Position numbers and translations under genes: made by a program. Of a DNA stretch of 64,000 nt, positions 46,613-58,921 are shown piece after piece (the first letter of the stretch is position 1; each line of letters starts with the position of its first letter). The stretch covers positions 1 through 64,000 of the forward strand of contig OZ218956.1 of assembly GCA_965112735.1 (NCBI GenBank), in the 5' to 3' direction. Origin of the DNA: Phaeosaccion multiseriatum (lineage: Eukaryota; Ochrophyta, other classes). The notes under the pieces are model-generated. The model did no database searches and had not been told where the DNA came from. It was given only the letters and a program-made list of their open reading frames with translations.

Positions 46613-48445
46613 ATGAGTCGGCTGACGTTTTCGGAGGAGACGGACGGCATGGGCGGCGAGTTTGGGGATGGAGAGGTCGAGGACTCGATTGTGGACAAGG
46701 GCCGGCCACGCAGCACAGAGACTGCAAAGGGAAGAGAAGCTGAGCCAGAACCATCACCGGGGGAGCAGACGAAGCGGTCGAAGAACAAGAGGAAGGTCAA
46801 GCTAAATCCAAGCCGCAGACTTAGTGCGAAAAGAAAGAGAGAAGCTGGGGGCGTTTATGATGCGGTCGACGTCCCCGAAAGTGAGCGCAGCGAGTCGCTT
46901 AGTGCTTCGGCTTCATCTTCGGAGGCAGCGACAGGCCGGGGGGGACGCAAGCAGCCGCAGGCCCAGGCCAGCGAAAAGCAGCAGCAGGAGGGCGGGGGGG
47001 GGGAGGAGATGAGCACGGCGCGGCGAAAGAGGAAGAGAATCACATCCACCAGCTTGGCTCGAGCGCCCAACGGAGAGCCCCAGGCGGTATTCGACGACAA
47101 GGTGGCGTCAGGCGCGTATTACATGGCAGGCGTGCATTGTCGCGTGCTGGGGGGCAAGCTCGACAAGCAGGACAATAAGGCGTACAAACAATTCCTCAGA
47201 GGTGGGTGGGGGCCGGGCAACAAGTGGCAACGCGCAACATCTCCGGCAATACATTGTACAAGCCGCGGGTGTTTGTTGGCAGAATATTTACGCCCTCTCC
47301 CTCCCTCTGTGCTGCGTTGCAGAGACTGGCGGTGTGTGGAAGGGCAAGGTGACGGTGCCTGTCACGCACTTGCTCAGCCCGTCTGCGGACAAGAACGAGG
47401 TGGGTCACGCAATGGGGGGTTGGAAGCTTAAGTCGGTGCACACGTCAGTGCACCCGTCCTCGCTCCTCTCTCCTGACATCCCACCCCACCACCCCCTCCG
47501 GATAGACGACCAAGTTCATAGAGCTTGCTGCCCGCTCGGCAGGCTGGTGGACATCCCGCACCGAGGGGGAGGTGGCGGTGATTCAGTTCAGTTGGCTCAC
47601 AGAGTGCAAGAAGCGGCGCCAGAGGCAAGGCGAAGACGCTTATATTGTGTTCCGACACGACTTTGGCTCGTGGACTAGGCCTAGGGCAGACTTGCTTCCC
47701 AGAGGGGCACAGACTGCAGCACCCCCGGAGGGGGCAAATGGCAGTGGGAGCGAGCAGAGCGAGGGGGCTAGCGGTGGCGAAGAAGGAGAGGGGGGAGACT
47801 GCAGCTCTGTGGAGGAGCCCGTCACCAGAGAGGAGGGGGCTCACTCACCAGCAGCCAAAAAGAGAAGGCTAGATGGGGAGGACGATCAGGGCCGAGAGGA
47901 GAAGGCCAAGATGCCTGTGGCCCCCTTTCCTGCTCCTGCCGCCGCCGCCGCTCCTACTGCTGGACAAAAGGGCACGGGGCCGGCGGAGTTCATTGGGCAG
48001 GAGTCGACCCAACTTGTCAAAGACGTGGCCAAGGAGAGGCAGCTCTCCTCCTTCGCGCTCAGGTTTTTGAGCAAACGGTAAGCACAGGCATGACGCCGGC
48101 GCTGGTGCCTCCTCTTTGATTTGCGCCTGCCTGTCTCTGTTGTCAGTCTGCCTGTCTTGTCTGTCAAGTCTGCTCTCTCTTCATGTGCCGCGGTGAGCGC
48201 TAACGAACGTCTTGCTTGGACCCCTCCCCTCCCCTTCTCTTCCCTTCCCCAGGCCAAAACCGGTGGTACTTGTGCCCGAGATTGAGCAGAGCAGAGACGA
48301 TTTCCTGCTGGCCTTCGGACAGGACTTTGCGGACCGCAAGGAGGCCGACAAGGCAGGGCGGAGCGAGCGTAGGCGGAGCGAGAGGGGGGTGGAGGGAGGG
48401 GAGAGGAGTGAGAGTGGCTGGAGCAGCAGCAGCAGCGGTAGCGGT

Positions 48446-48478
<33 letters not shown>

Positions 48479-50527
48479 GACTCCGACGACGACGACGATG
48501 ATGATGATTGCGAAGACGATTCCGACATGTCGCTGGACGAGAGCGGCGACGACCTCGAGGGCCGAAGGAGGAAAGGCAAGAAGAAGGGGAAGGGCAAGAA
48601 GGGCAAGGAGGACGAGGCACTGTTCTTCGTACACAACTTGCCCTTCGACGTGTGCGGGGAAGAGCAGCTGCGGACGAAGTTCCGGTACCACGGAAAGGTG
48701 ACCAAGGTGCAGGTGGTGGCCCCCAAGGGCGGGAGGTAAGTGCGTGGCAAAGGACAGGGCAGTGGACAATGAGCAGAGTGGCGGCTGCGGTGGCGCGCGG
48801 GCCTTCGGCGGAGGGAAGGCTGCCCCGCACACCACGCCTCTCTCCCCTTCTGCCCCTTAGCCTCCCACCCTTTGCTTCCGCCCTCCTCCTCCTCAGACCG
48901 AGCGGCCAGGCGATCATCACCTTCGCCACGGCGGCGGACGGGGAGAGGGCGCGGGCCGCTCTGAACGAGACGGAGTGGAAGGGCCGAACCATCCGTATGG
49001 CGCCCAACTCCTCGAGGCGCTCAGCGGGCAGCTCCAGCAAGGACAACCGCTACTTCGTCGACCCGAACATGGACTTGGACGGGCCGGGCAGCAGGGGCGG
49101 CTCCTCCAAGCTGTGCCACAAGTGCCGCATGCCCGGGCATATGGCGGCGAACTGCCCCAGCGCGCACGAGGCCACTTGCTCGCTCTGCGCCAGGCGCGGA
49201 CACGTGGCGGACCGCTGCCCGTACCACCTGTGCTTCAACTGCTGGCAGCAGGGGCATGTGGCCTTCAAGTGCCCCAACAAGAGGATCCCCCAGCCGATGT
49301 TCTGCTACCAGTGCGGCAAGGCGGTGAGTGCGTGCGTCGCGTTTCTCCTTGTTAGATGGCACTTGATGGCAGCTACGCTCATCTCACTTCCGCCACCTCT
49401 TGCTCCCATTCCGCTGTGCTTGTGTTTTCTGTCGTCGTACACAGGGCCACGAGCCCCACACGGGGCGATGCAACATCACCAGCAGAAGCAGCAGCACAAG
49501 CAACTGCGTGAGCGTGACGAAGAGGCGCAGGGGAAGCAAGAAGGAGGCCAACAGCGAGCCCAAGAGCAACCCCCGCCTGCGCTGCCTGGCGTGCGGGGAG
49601 ATGGGCCACCTGTGCTGCGTCGAGACGGTAACGAGGGCCGAGGGGGACAAGGCGGGGGACGGCAGCGCGTACTGCTTCCACTGCGGGGGGAAGGGACACG
49701 ACGGGTACACGTGCCCGCAGATAAGGCGGAGATCAGGTCAGTGTCACACACCATGGAGCGAACCTCTAGGGGCCTCTAGCGTAACTAACACGCCTAACTG
49801 AAGCTCCCTTTGTTGTGCCCCCCTCCCCTCCGCCCTCCAAGGCGCTGGCTCAGGCTTGATGGGCAGGGAGAGCAGCGGCTTGTTCAGTATGGGTCTCACC
49901 CCACAGCCCCCCAGCAGCCACAGGCGCTATCTCGACAGCAGAGGCCGGGGCAGTAGCAGCAGTGCGGTTGGTGGAGGAGCGAACGGCGGCAGGCCCGCTC
50001 GAAGCGTGTCGGGGCCGTCAAGGGCAGACGGGCAACCCTCTCGCTGGCAACAGCAACAGCAACAGCAGCACCAGGCCGGCAACCGATTCGGCCAACCCCC
50101 GCCGCAGATTACATTCGCCAACGCACACTCTCCGTTCCAGCAACAGTTTGGAAGCAGCGTGTCTCCGCGAATCACAATCTCGAGAGACGCTTCTCGCGGG
50201 TACCATCGCACTATCGACTTGGGGGGCGGGGTGCCCAGCGGGGTGCCCAGGGGGGTGCCCAGCCGGTCTCAGTCGGCCGGCGCTCTTCCCGGCCTACCCA
50301 TGCAGCAGCAGCAGCAGCAGCAGCAGCAGTGGTTGGGCCAGCAGCAGCGGCAGCAACAGCAGCAGTACACACAGCAGCAGTACAGAGCCGAGCAGCCGCA
50401 GCAGCAGCAGAGGCAGGCTGTACAGCAGTACGTGTCCTATCAGCAGCACAGTCAGCAGGGTCAGCAGCCCCGCCGCGGGTCCTCTTATCACCACTCCCGA
50501 GGGGACAGGGACAAGTGGGGAATTTGA
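46613..50527 (+). CDS. BRCT-like, RRM and multiple CCHC zinc-knuckle protein, 7 exons
   Basis: Exons 46613-47201, 47323-47399, 47506-48077, 48253-48735, 48897-49323, 49445-49736 and 49842-50527 join in frame (1041 residues). A BRCT-like domain spans about 157-275 (GVHCRVLGG, VTHLLSP, ELAARSAGWW, FSWLTEC, EDAYIV). A Ser/Asp-rich acidic linker leads to an RRM at about 535-610 (LFFVHNLPF as RNP2-like, GQAIITFA as RNP1-like). Then come CCHC knuckles: CHKCRMPGHMAANC, CSLCARRGHVADRC, CFNCWQQGHVAFKC, two variants (CYQCGKAGH..., CLACGEMGH...) and CFHCGGKGHDGYTC. The tail is Gln-rich. Serial knuckles recall Air1/Air2 and ZCCHC7, the RNA-binding part of TRAMP nuclear RNA-surveillance complexes. BRCT and RRM in the same chain are unusual and may link RNA handling to a phospho-protein or DNA-damage partner. 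Role inferred only. Confidence 0.85.
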
Positions 50528-50648
50528 TGAAAAAAAGTACGAGACGAAAAGTAATACAATTGAAATTTCGGGGTCAAAGCAACGTTTCATTTTTCTTGAT
50601 TTTTGATTTCATTTCCCCCCGCTGCATCACCAGCCGCAGTACGCGACC

Positions 50649-51900
50649 ATGAGCTGCCCCAACAGCCCCATGTATGTGAGCCTCTCTTTAAGCATGCTCT
50701 TCTCCTCTTAACGTGGCGCTCCCCTTCCTTCCTCCTCCCAACACTCTGCTCTCCCGCTCAAACTTCTTCAATCTCCTGGCCCCGTCCCCTCCCTTCTGTG
50801 TGTGTGTGTGGTACGACAGGGTGGAAGTCGGGATGCAAGACGGAGAAGAGGTGGCCAATGCCTTGAGGCTTCTCGCTTTCGCTGCTTCACTCAGCATTCT
50901 TTCGCGTTTCGACCGTGATTTCGTCAAGAGCTCCCCGCTTCTGTACTTTAATTGGTTCAGGTGTGGTGTGTTGCTCCTGCTCCGTCTCTCTCAAAGTTTG
51001 ACGCCTTCTCATTGAACTCTGCCTCATCCCCTCTTTGTACCCAGTAATTTGCTGTACCCAAGCGTGCAACTGATAATGTCACTCATGGTGCTCAATTGCT
51101 GGAGCGGGAACAACGTCAAGCCTTTCATCTACTTCCTCAAGTTCGTGGAGATTATGGCCGCGTCGCTCATCCCCTTGAGTAGTCTGTCCATCTTCATCAA
51201 CCTCTGGCGAGTTATCAAGAACTTCAAAGACAAAGAATCAGTGATGGCCGTCATTCCGAATAAGGTACGGCACTGATTGGCACTCAGTGTAGTGAGGCGA
51301 CGTCCCCTCCTCTTCTGTCCCTGACGCGTATCGTCCCGTCGCTCGCTCACCGTGCTCCCTTTCGGTTGACTCCGCAGCCGACCATCATCGCTTCCCTCGT
51401 GCTGTCCTTCGCCCTGTCTCTCGCGAGCTCTGTATACTGGAACATCTTGCTGATGACAGGGGGCTATTTCTGGACGTGGTCCACGGGTGATCCTTCGGAG
51501 GGCCGCTGGATCAACATCTCCTTCACCCTCATAGGTCAGTGAAGCGCGACTCGGAGCTATGTAGGCCTTTCTTGCTTCTTCACCTCTTGCGCTGCCGTGT
51601 TTGTTGCTGGCTGCCACCCGTCCGATTTGACGTTTGACCCACCGTCTTGCTTGTTTCCCGTGGCTCCCGTGCCCCCTGCCCCGTCCCAGGCACGGTCACT
51701 GCTCCCATCATGATTGCCCTCTCCCTACACCTGCTCCTCTTTATGCGCGAGGCCTTTCTGCGCTGTGTCAAGGCTACGCCCGTGCTGCTCACATACACAG
51801 TTCTGTGCATGGTGGCCACCGTCGTCACCACCTTTTCAGGTGGGTGGATGCCCATCCGCGCCCCTCGTGTGCTCGCCTTTGTCCTCTCCACTGAAAGGCG

Positions 51901-51932
<32 letters not shown>

Positions 51933-52254
51933 TACACACCACTTTCCCGCTTGGTCACGCATGCCCCCCGCAGGGATCGGCTCCATCGTAGACGAAGTGC
52001 TCCAGACGGACGCCTCCCGCAAACTCGTTCTCATTAGCTGGTGCGTGCGCTACATACAGATCGTCTTGGATGTGTGTGTGCTCGAGTGGTCAGTGAAGCG
52101 CAAGGAGAGCTTGGCGAGGGAAGGCATGGCATTACAGTCCCAGGCACTGGTCTCCAAGACTCAGAGCAAGCCCCCCACCAAGTTCGCTTTCGGTGGGATC
52201 AAGAAGGAGGGCTTCGGCAAAGGTTCGGTGGTGCCGGAGACCCCCGAGGCATGA
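50649..52254 (+). CDS. Multi-pass membrane protein, 6 exons
   Basis: Exons 50649-50671, 50820-50960, 51045-51264, 51378-51534, 51690-51839 and 51974-52254 join in frame (323 residues). Roughly seven hydrophobic segments are visible (for example LYPSVQLIMSLMVLN, FALSLASSVYWNILLM, PIMIALSLHLLLFM, VLLTYTVLCMVATVVTTF, LVLISWCVRYIQIVLDVCVL), then a soluble tail with Lys, Ser and Gly. The layout fits seven-helix families such as TOM1/THH1 or GPR137, but no signature of these could be confirmed. The start codon is in a 23-nt exon only 121 bp after the stop of the upstream gene, so the promoter is very compact. Confidence 0.78.
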
Positions 52255-53718
52255 CGGGAGGGGGGAGGGGCAATGGAAGCGACGCTTCGCTTTCGAGGGG
52301 GGGACAAGTGTACGTAGCTGTGCGCAATGGATCGGGCTGGAGGGTTAGGGTTAGAGGCCACCTTTGTTCTATCATGAATCGGCGCACAGCGCGTTGCCTT
52401 AAGAACGACGGGACAAGCAACAGCACGATTCGGGGGGGGGGGGTGGGCGGCTCAGGGGGGGGCATGCATACTCAGTTTAAGCGTTGGCTTAGAAGAGACT
52501 CCACAAACCCGGTGGGTCGATGCACCCCTCAGGCCAGCCCACTACCCTGGTCTAGGGCCGCCTGCCGATGTGGTGGGAGTGCGTGAGTATAGGAGCGGAT
52601 GAGTGGGTGAGTGACTGAGAGTGTCGAACCCTGACGCACTATCCGCTATCCGCTATCGCCGGCGCCAGCCGGCTTTGGGGGGGGGGGGGCGTGCTATCCG
52701 CTATCGCCGGCGCCAGCCGATCGGCTATCCGCTATCGGGCCCCGGGGGGCCGGATAGCGCGCTATCGAGAATGTGGGCGATATTATCTGATTACTGATTA
52801 TGGCCGGCGGGCCGGCCTGATTACTGATTATGGCGCCAGCCCGAGGAAATGGCCGGCGTCAGCCGGCCTGGTTGCTGATTACAGCCGGTGACCAGCCGGC
52901 CTGATTACTCCGACAGCCGGGGGCTGATTACTGATTACGGCCGGCGCACATCGTAGTCTTGTCCAGGGTCGATCCATGAGTAAGGTAGTGAGCGAGCGAG
53001 CGTCCTTGGGTGTGAGTGTGCCTAGGCCAGCAGTTGTACTCTATGCTCAGCGTATCCTTCGAAGTAGAAGATACAGCACACCTGCCCGCAACGCTCTTCG
53101 CCTCGAGGGTCGGACTAAGTCGGACTCGGAGTGGAAGATTAGATGTAGGCCTTATCCTTTTTAATAAACTGGAGAGGGAGAAAGCTGTGACCTAGCAGTG
53201 AAACTAGTGTGAAGGGGGGAGGGAGGGAAGGGAGGGGAAGAAGTCGTGGGTAGGAGAGGTTTACCCACGATCGAGATCTGAGAAGGCTCAGCCTTGAGGT
53301 GCCTCCTGAACCAAAGGGCCACTTCGATTTCCTTCCTTGATTTACACGACTCGGTCGACCACTCCCAAGGCAGGTAGCGGGACGGCAGGTGGAGCAAGAG
53401 TGCCATCTATGGTTGTCTAAAAGTAACTTCTCACCGCCCCGGGGAACTTAGTCCCCGAGGTCGTATCCCTCCGACTCGTCAGTTCTCCATCGGAACAAAG
53501 TTGATACCAGCCAGGAACCTGTGTCGAAGCGATCGTTCGTGTCGGGCCCGCTGGAGCGCTACGGCCAATCGCCGCCGAATGCATCCATCGACATCCACCC
53601 ATTCGTATCACCAACACTGGTACTCACAGATGGGTATTCTTATAGCAACGCACGCCTAGATATAGGGAGAGAAAAGGGTGTGCAGGTGTGAAGCCCGTTC
53701 TATGGGAAGGACACAGAG
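52255..53718. other. Intergenic region with short palindromic repeats
   Basis: No supported gene in this 1.46-kb stretch. At 52345-52357 there is GGGTTAGGGTTAG, a telomere-like double repeat. 52620-52960 holds the interspersed repeats listed separately. 53441-53458 forms a short hairpin, CGGGGA...TCCCCG. The part from 53160 to 53700 shows no recognisable feature and should contain the promoter of the next gene. Confidence 0.6.
52622..52960. repeat. Interspersed direct and inverted short repeats
   Basis: Two near-identical copies containing GCTATCCGCTATCGCCGGCG begin about 52643 and 52693. Their complement theme returns as GGATAGCGCGCTATCG near 52752. After this CTGATTACTGATTA occurs three times (about 52787, 52816, 52921), each followed by GGCCGGC- or GGCGCC-type palindromes. 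The block begins with GTCGAACCCTGACGCACTAT, a phrase also found at 61430. Confidence 0.8.
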
Positions 53719-54946
53719 ATGACGGCAGTGTCGCACCACCCCAGCTCTTCTCTGGAGGACACGCAGGACCTGGTGCTGGGCCTCGTGTTTCTGCTCCTGG
53801 CACTTGGCGCCGGGCGTCGCCTGTGGATGAGCGGCTGGAGGAGCGGGCTGGACACCGTGACCACCTTCTACACGCTCATCTTCTCGGCCGCGGTGCTCCG
53901 GGCCGTGTGGCTGCTGCTCCCCTCCTCGCTACTTCAGCCCAGCTACGCGCCCGAGTCTGTGCAGGCGTTCCGTGGGCACTGGCTTGGCACCTTCCTGTCC
54001 GCCGTGCTGCTCAGCGCCGGCAGCTTGGCCGTGTTCTCCGTGTTCATCCACATCGTGGTGAACTGGTCCAACCTGCTGCGCACGGTGTTCAAGGACTCAC
54101 TGGCCGGATCGGGCCCCCTGCGCAGCTTTCTCCTCATCCTCGCGCTGCTCGTGGCGCTGGAGGGCGGCATCGTGGTCCTGTTCCTGCTCGGCGTGTACAG
54201 CAGCGATGGCATGATCCTGCTCAACAGCGTGCTTCTCACCGTCGTGAGTCTCGTGTGCTGCGTAGAGATTAGCGTGTTCAGCCACCGCTTCCGCAACGTG
54301 CTGCAGAGCTTCGGGGCCATCAACCAGGTCTCCACCGAGTCGCAGGCAAGTTCAGCGAGCAAGTGTCAAGGACGGGTCTCGAACAAGGAGCTGCGTGCTT
54401 TCTGTGAGGGTGTCCATCTACCATATCATTGTCTGTCCTGACATGTTTTCTTTTTGCGCTTTGCCCTCTCCCCTCCCTCCCTTCCTGCGAGCAGATGCGC
54501 CTCATCGTGTGGATCACCACCACCGGCAACATCTTCTTCGTGGTCCGCGCCAGCTGTGAGATGGTGGTGGGGGGCATCCTCTTTTCCTACTGGAGACGTG
54601 AGTTCGACAGAGGCAGGGGAGAGACAAGAAGTGTCCAAAGTCCTCACCCCCCCCCCCTGCCTGTCCTGCCCCCTCCCTCCCCTCAGAGCACCAGTCGCTG
54701 AAGGTAGTGTTTGACACGCGACTCTGGGACGCCTACATTGCGCTGGTGCACAGCGCAGAGGCGGCGGTGCTCTTCCTCATGCTGTGGATGCCCGAGCTGA
54801 GGCAACAGCCCGACCCCGACCAGCAGCAGCGGCAGGAGTACGCACCCATCCGGCAGGGCAGCGGGGGCGGGGCTGAGAGCGGCTATTCCTACTACGGCAG
54901 CAGCTATGGGGACGACGAGGAAGCCATTCGGGTGGCCGCCCGGTGA
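53719..54946 (+). CDS. Multi-pass membrane protein, TOM1/GPR137-like layout, 3 exons
   Basis: Exons 53719-54345, 54495-54597 and 54687-54946 join in frame (329 residues). The first donor must be GC (CAG|GCAAGT) to keep phase; no GT donor nearby does so. About seven hydrophobic helices are seen, including LVLGLVFLLLALGAG, VFSVFIHIVVNW, SFLLILALLVALEGGIVVLF, VLLTVVSLVCCVEISVF and AEAAVLFLMLWMPEL, followed by a Gln/Gly/Tyr-rich cytosolic tail. The spacing of helices, a Trp/Asn/Arg loop and a late conserved helix resemble the TOM1/THH1 and GPR137 seven-helix group. Gene order suggests that it and the 50649-52254 gene may be an old tandem pair. Family assignment is tentative. Confidence 0.78.
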
Positions 54947-55672
54947 GACATGGAGAGTGAGGGGCGGGGGCGCTGTAAGAGCAGTGTGCAGTGAGGGCTG
55001 ACTCCACAGATGTGGCGACCCTCCTCGCACCACCAATGGCGCCGCCGCTGGCCCACAGAGGAGCAGATGAGCATCTTTGGCTGTCTTGTGCTCCTCTGCT
55101 CCTCTATCTGTACACGTGTACGACTCCGTAGAGAAACGGATGGAGCTGCTGAGAGGGGCTTGGCAAGTGCCGTGTTGGCTACTGCGCTCACTCCTGCCGA
55201 TGGCGAGTCATCAGTGAATCAGTGAGCAGAGCTTGGCTGGCCTGGCTGAGTACGCATTGGTCAAGGGCCCGGCTGACATAGGGTGTGGAGCTCTTCTCGC
55301 TAGAGACTCGCGGCGAGGCGCACTGCCTCTCGACAGCATGGACAGCATGGACAGCAGAGGTCGACAGAGGGGGAGAGGAGAGCCGAGCACGGCCCAGTCC
55401 AGTAGCAAAGCTGGGGCTGGGGCTAGGCACAGCCAGACAATGAAGACGAGTAAGAAGCTTGCTGTGAAGGCGAAGCGATGGCTCACGGTGGATATGTACA
55501 TACAATATTTTCCATAAAGGATTATCTAGTTCACTAGTTGGCTAGTTGGGAGTCTCCGACGACGGATTACTCTTAGGTCGCTCCCTTTGGCCTTCCCTCC
55601 TCCCTCCCTCCCTCTCTCTCTTACATATTGACTTAGCGGTGGAGGTTATCCCTACTGCGGACCGAAAAGGCA
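54947..55672. other. Intergenic region before topoisomerase VI B
   Basis: About 725 bp with no supported gene. The 3' UTR of the membrane-protein gene and the promoter of TOP6B must lie here. Small direct repeats such as GACAGCATGGACAGCATGGA (55333) are present. No TATA or other element was recognised. Confidence 0.55.
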
Positions 55673-58600
55673 ATGGTGCAGGAGAAGATCCCTGCGGCCG
55701 GTGAGTTGCGAGGTTGGGCGGGCTGAAGACCAACTGTAGTGAAGGAGGCGCCTCTGGGCGAGAGGGGAGCCTGGACTACGGGGCGTGATACAAGCCTCAG
55801 TCTTTCGCCTCTCTCTTGCTCAAGTCCTTCCTCCTTGCAACCTCCCCTTCCCCTCTGTCTCATGTTCCCTTTATCACAATCCCCTCCTCTTGCTTGTGCA
55901 TGTGTTTATTTGCTTGCCATGCAGGAGAGGTGGTGCAGTCCAAGTCCCCGGCAGAGTTCTTCGCGGAGAACCAAAATATCGCAGGTTTCGACAATGTGAG
56001 TCGCTTTCACCCCCCCTCGGCACTCAGGCACAGCTTCTTCTGCTTCTTCTTCTCTCATACCCTCCTCATGCATGCTCTGTCTCGCCCTCTCTTTGCCTCT
56101 TTCAGCCGGGGAAGTCACTGTACACGACCATCAGAGAACTCGTCGAGAACAGGTGCGACGTTCGGAGAGGAGAGAGTCGAGGTTGGAGGGGGGTTGGGGG
56201 GGGGGGTGGTGGTTGGGTGAGGTGCGCCCCCTTCATCCTTGCTTCCACCGTGTCTCAATAGATACATGAATGAACGCACATCAGACAGAGAGACTTCCCC
56301 CATGTCCCTCGCTGAGCTGGGAGCCCCTTTTGCCCTTACCCTCGTCATAACTGTGCACTGTGCCCTCAGCCTGGACGCGGCTGAGGCGATTGGCGTGCTG
56401 CCGGATGTGGCGCTCAAGATCGAAGAGTTCACGGAGAAGCAGTTCAACGATCTCCGGGGGATGGACCACAGGTGAGAAAAAAGACATGAGGAGCGCAGTG
56501 ATGATCGCACACATGCTTTGGCATGCCCTGACCCACTCACTCACTTTTTTACATTGTGTTGCTTTCGCTCGGTCCCTTGCCTTGGGCCGCTCCACTCACA
56601 CCAGGGAGGTTGTCGATGAGGAACTGTTCCTCGACGCAGCGGGCCGCAAGAAGAACAAGAACAAGAACAAGAACAAGAAGGAGGCAGACACGGCGGCATC
56701 AGTAGAAGGCGGGGGAGGGAAGGGGGGTGATGATGATGGCGAGGGCGGCGGGGCCGGGGCGGGGGCGGGGGCGAAGAAGAAGGGCGCAGGGCGCAAAGCG
56801 GAGACGTTCTACTACCGCGTGACTTGCCGCGACAACGGGTCGGGCATGCAGCACACCAAGGTGAGCAAGTCAGTGATGAGGATACAGGCAGGTAGGCAGG
56901 TAGGCAGGGAGGCAGGCAGGTAGGCAGGCACGTACGCAGGCAGGTAGGCAGGCAGGTAGGCAGGCAGGCAGGCAAAGCTGTCCGGACGGGTGGCTGTCCG
57001 ACTTTTCGGGAGGAGGGGGTGGAGAGGGAGCAGGAGTTTGGCTTTCGCTATCATGCGTGAGTGCGTGCGTACGTGCGTGTGTGTACGTGTGTGCGTGCAT
57101 GCGTGTATGTGTGTGTGGAGGGTTCCAAGTCGCTCGCAAACAACCCCACCCCCCCCCCGCGACTGGATGGCACTGGATGGCACTGGACGGCAGGTTCCGA
57201 ACATGCTGGGGCGCGTGCTGTCTTCGAGCAAGTACGGCGTGCGTCAGACGAGGGGCAAATTCGGGCTGGGAGCCAAGATGGCCCTCATCTGGAGCAAGAA
57301 GAGCACAGGTGAGTGAGGGGAGGGGAGAGGGGAGAGGGGAGAGGGGAGAGGACAGCGGGGGACGGGAGGGAGAAAGAAGGGAGGGAGGGACTCCAGATTG
57401 GCTTGTTGTTGTATGTAGCGCCATTTCGATTCTGCTCAAACAAGCAACGCTCTCTCTCTCTCAAGGCATGCCCATCGAAGTCCGCACAGCGCTGAGCTTG
57501 GACCCGCTCGTGGCGCCGTCCTTCGTGACGAAGTGCGTGCTCGACATTGACATTTACAAGAACGAGCCGCGAGTGCATGAGCTCAGCAAGCAGCCCAATT
57601 CCGAGGGGTGGCGCGGCACGGAGGTGGTGGTGTGCGTGGGCGGCAAGTGGTCTGCGTACAGGCCGCGCATCTTGCAGTACCTCCAGCAGCTCGCAGTCAT
57701 CACGCCGTACTGCCACATGAGCCTCTTGTTCCAGAAGGTGAAGAAGGAGGGAGGCAGGAAGGAAGGAAGGAAGTGTGGGTGCTTCAATGGAATTCAGGCA
57801 TTAAGAGCGACGAGAGGAGGGAGAGGACAGACGGCACGGGAGAGGGGAGGGAGGAGAGGAGAGAGGGAGCGAACGAGTCTGCCTCGCCCAGCACCAAGTG
57901 AGTATGTATGTTCCGTAAGGGTTCATAACTCGGCCCCTCTCTCTCTCTCGTGTGTGTGTGTGCCAGGTGGGGTCAGGCGCAGCGGACTTGGAGCTGGACT
58001 ACGCAAGGAGGAGCGAGCAAATGCCCCCGCTTGCTAGGGAGGTGAGTAGTGGGAGGGGGGGGATGTGCCGGGTCTCTGCTCCTCGTGTTTCTTCTTTCTC
58101 TTCCCCGCTCTCTCTTTCTCTTTCTTCCCTTCCTTCTCTCTCCTTCTTCTCTCTCTCTCCCTCTCCCCCCATCTCTCTCTCCCTCCCTCCCTCCCTCTTT
58201 CGCTCTCCCTCCTGTCTCTCTTTGTCTGTCTCCCTCCATGTGTGTCTCTGTCTCCCCCCCCCTCTCTGTCTCAAAATCCCCCCCCCCCCCCCCCTCCAGG
58301 TAAAGCACCACCCCTCTTCCGTCAACAATCTGCTGATGCAGCAGCTCTTGGACCGGACCGAGCACGACACCTTGCTGGACTTCCTCTGCTATGACCTATC
58401 TTGCGTAGGTACGATAGGCGGGTAGGCGGGCAGCAGGTAGATAGAGCAGGTAGGCCCAATTCCCCAAGTGTCCTTTGGATGACTCACTGTGTGTTGCTGC
58501 GCCCCCCCCTGTGCACGCTGCTCCAGAGCGAGCTGTGGCAAGTCGCATCATCGCAGAGCTCGGGAAGGGCTTCTCCGACACGCTTGAGCCCCAGGCACTC

Positions 58601-58875
58601 AGCACCAAGAACGTCAACAGGCTCACTCAGATGCTCAGGTGGGTGCACGGGGAGGGAGGAGGGGAGGGCTGCGTCGGTTTCAGTCCATGGACCTCGATCA
58701 AAATCGATCAAAATCGATCAAAATCGATCAAAATCGATCCATATCGATGCCGATACAGCTGCAGAGCTTTAGGCCAGTGCTCACGTGTTGGTGCTCCAGT
58801 CACGCCTCGGGTGTGCCGGGCCTCTTTGTGGGGCCTCTCCTCCCCTCCTGTCGTGGCCTGCATCCTGACGCGCTT

Positions 58876-58921
<46 letters not shown>

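Noticed and set aside
52976-53164. Small 62-codon open frame
   Set aside because: No splice context, no recognisable sequence, and length is within chance expectation here.
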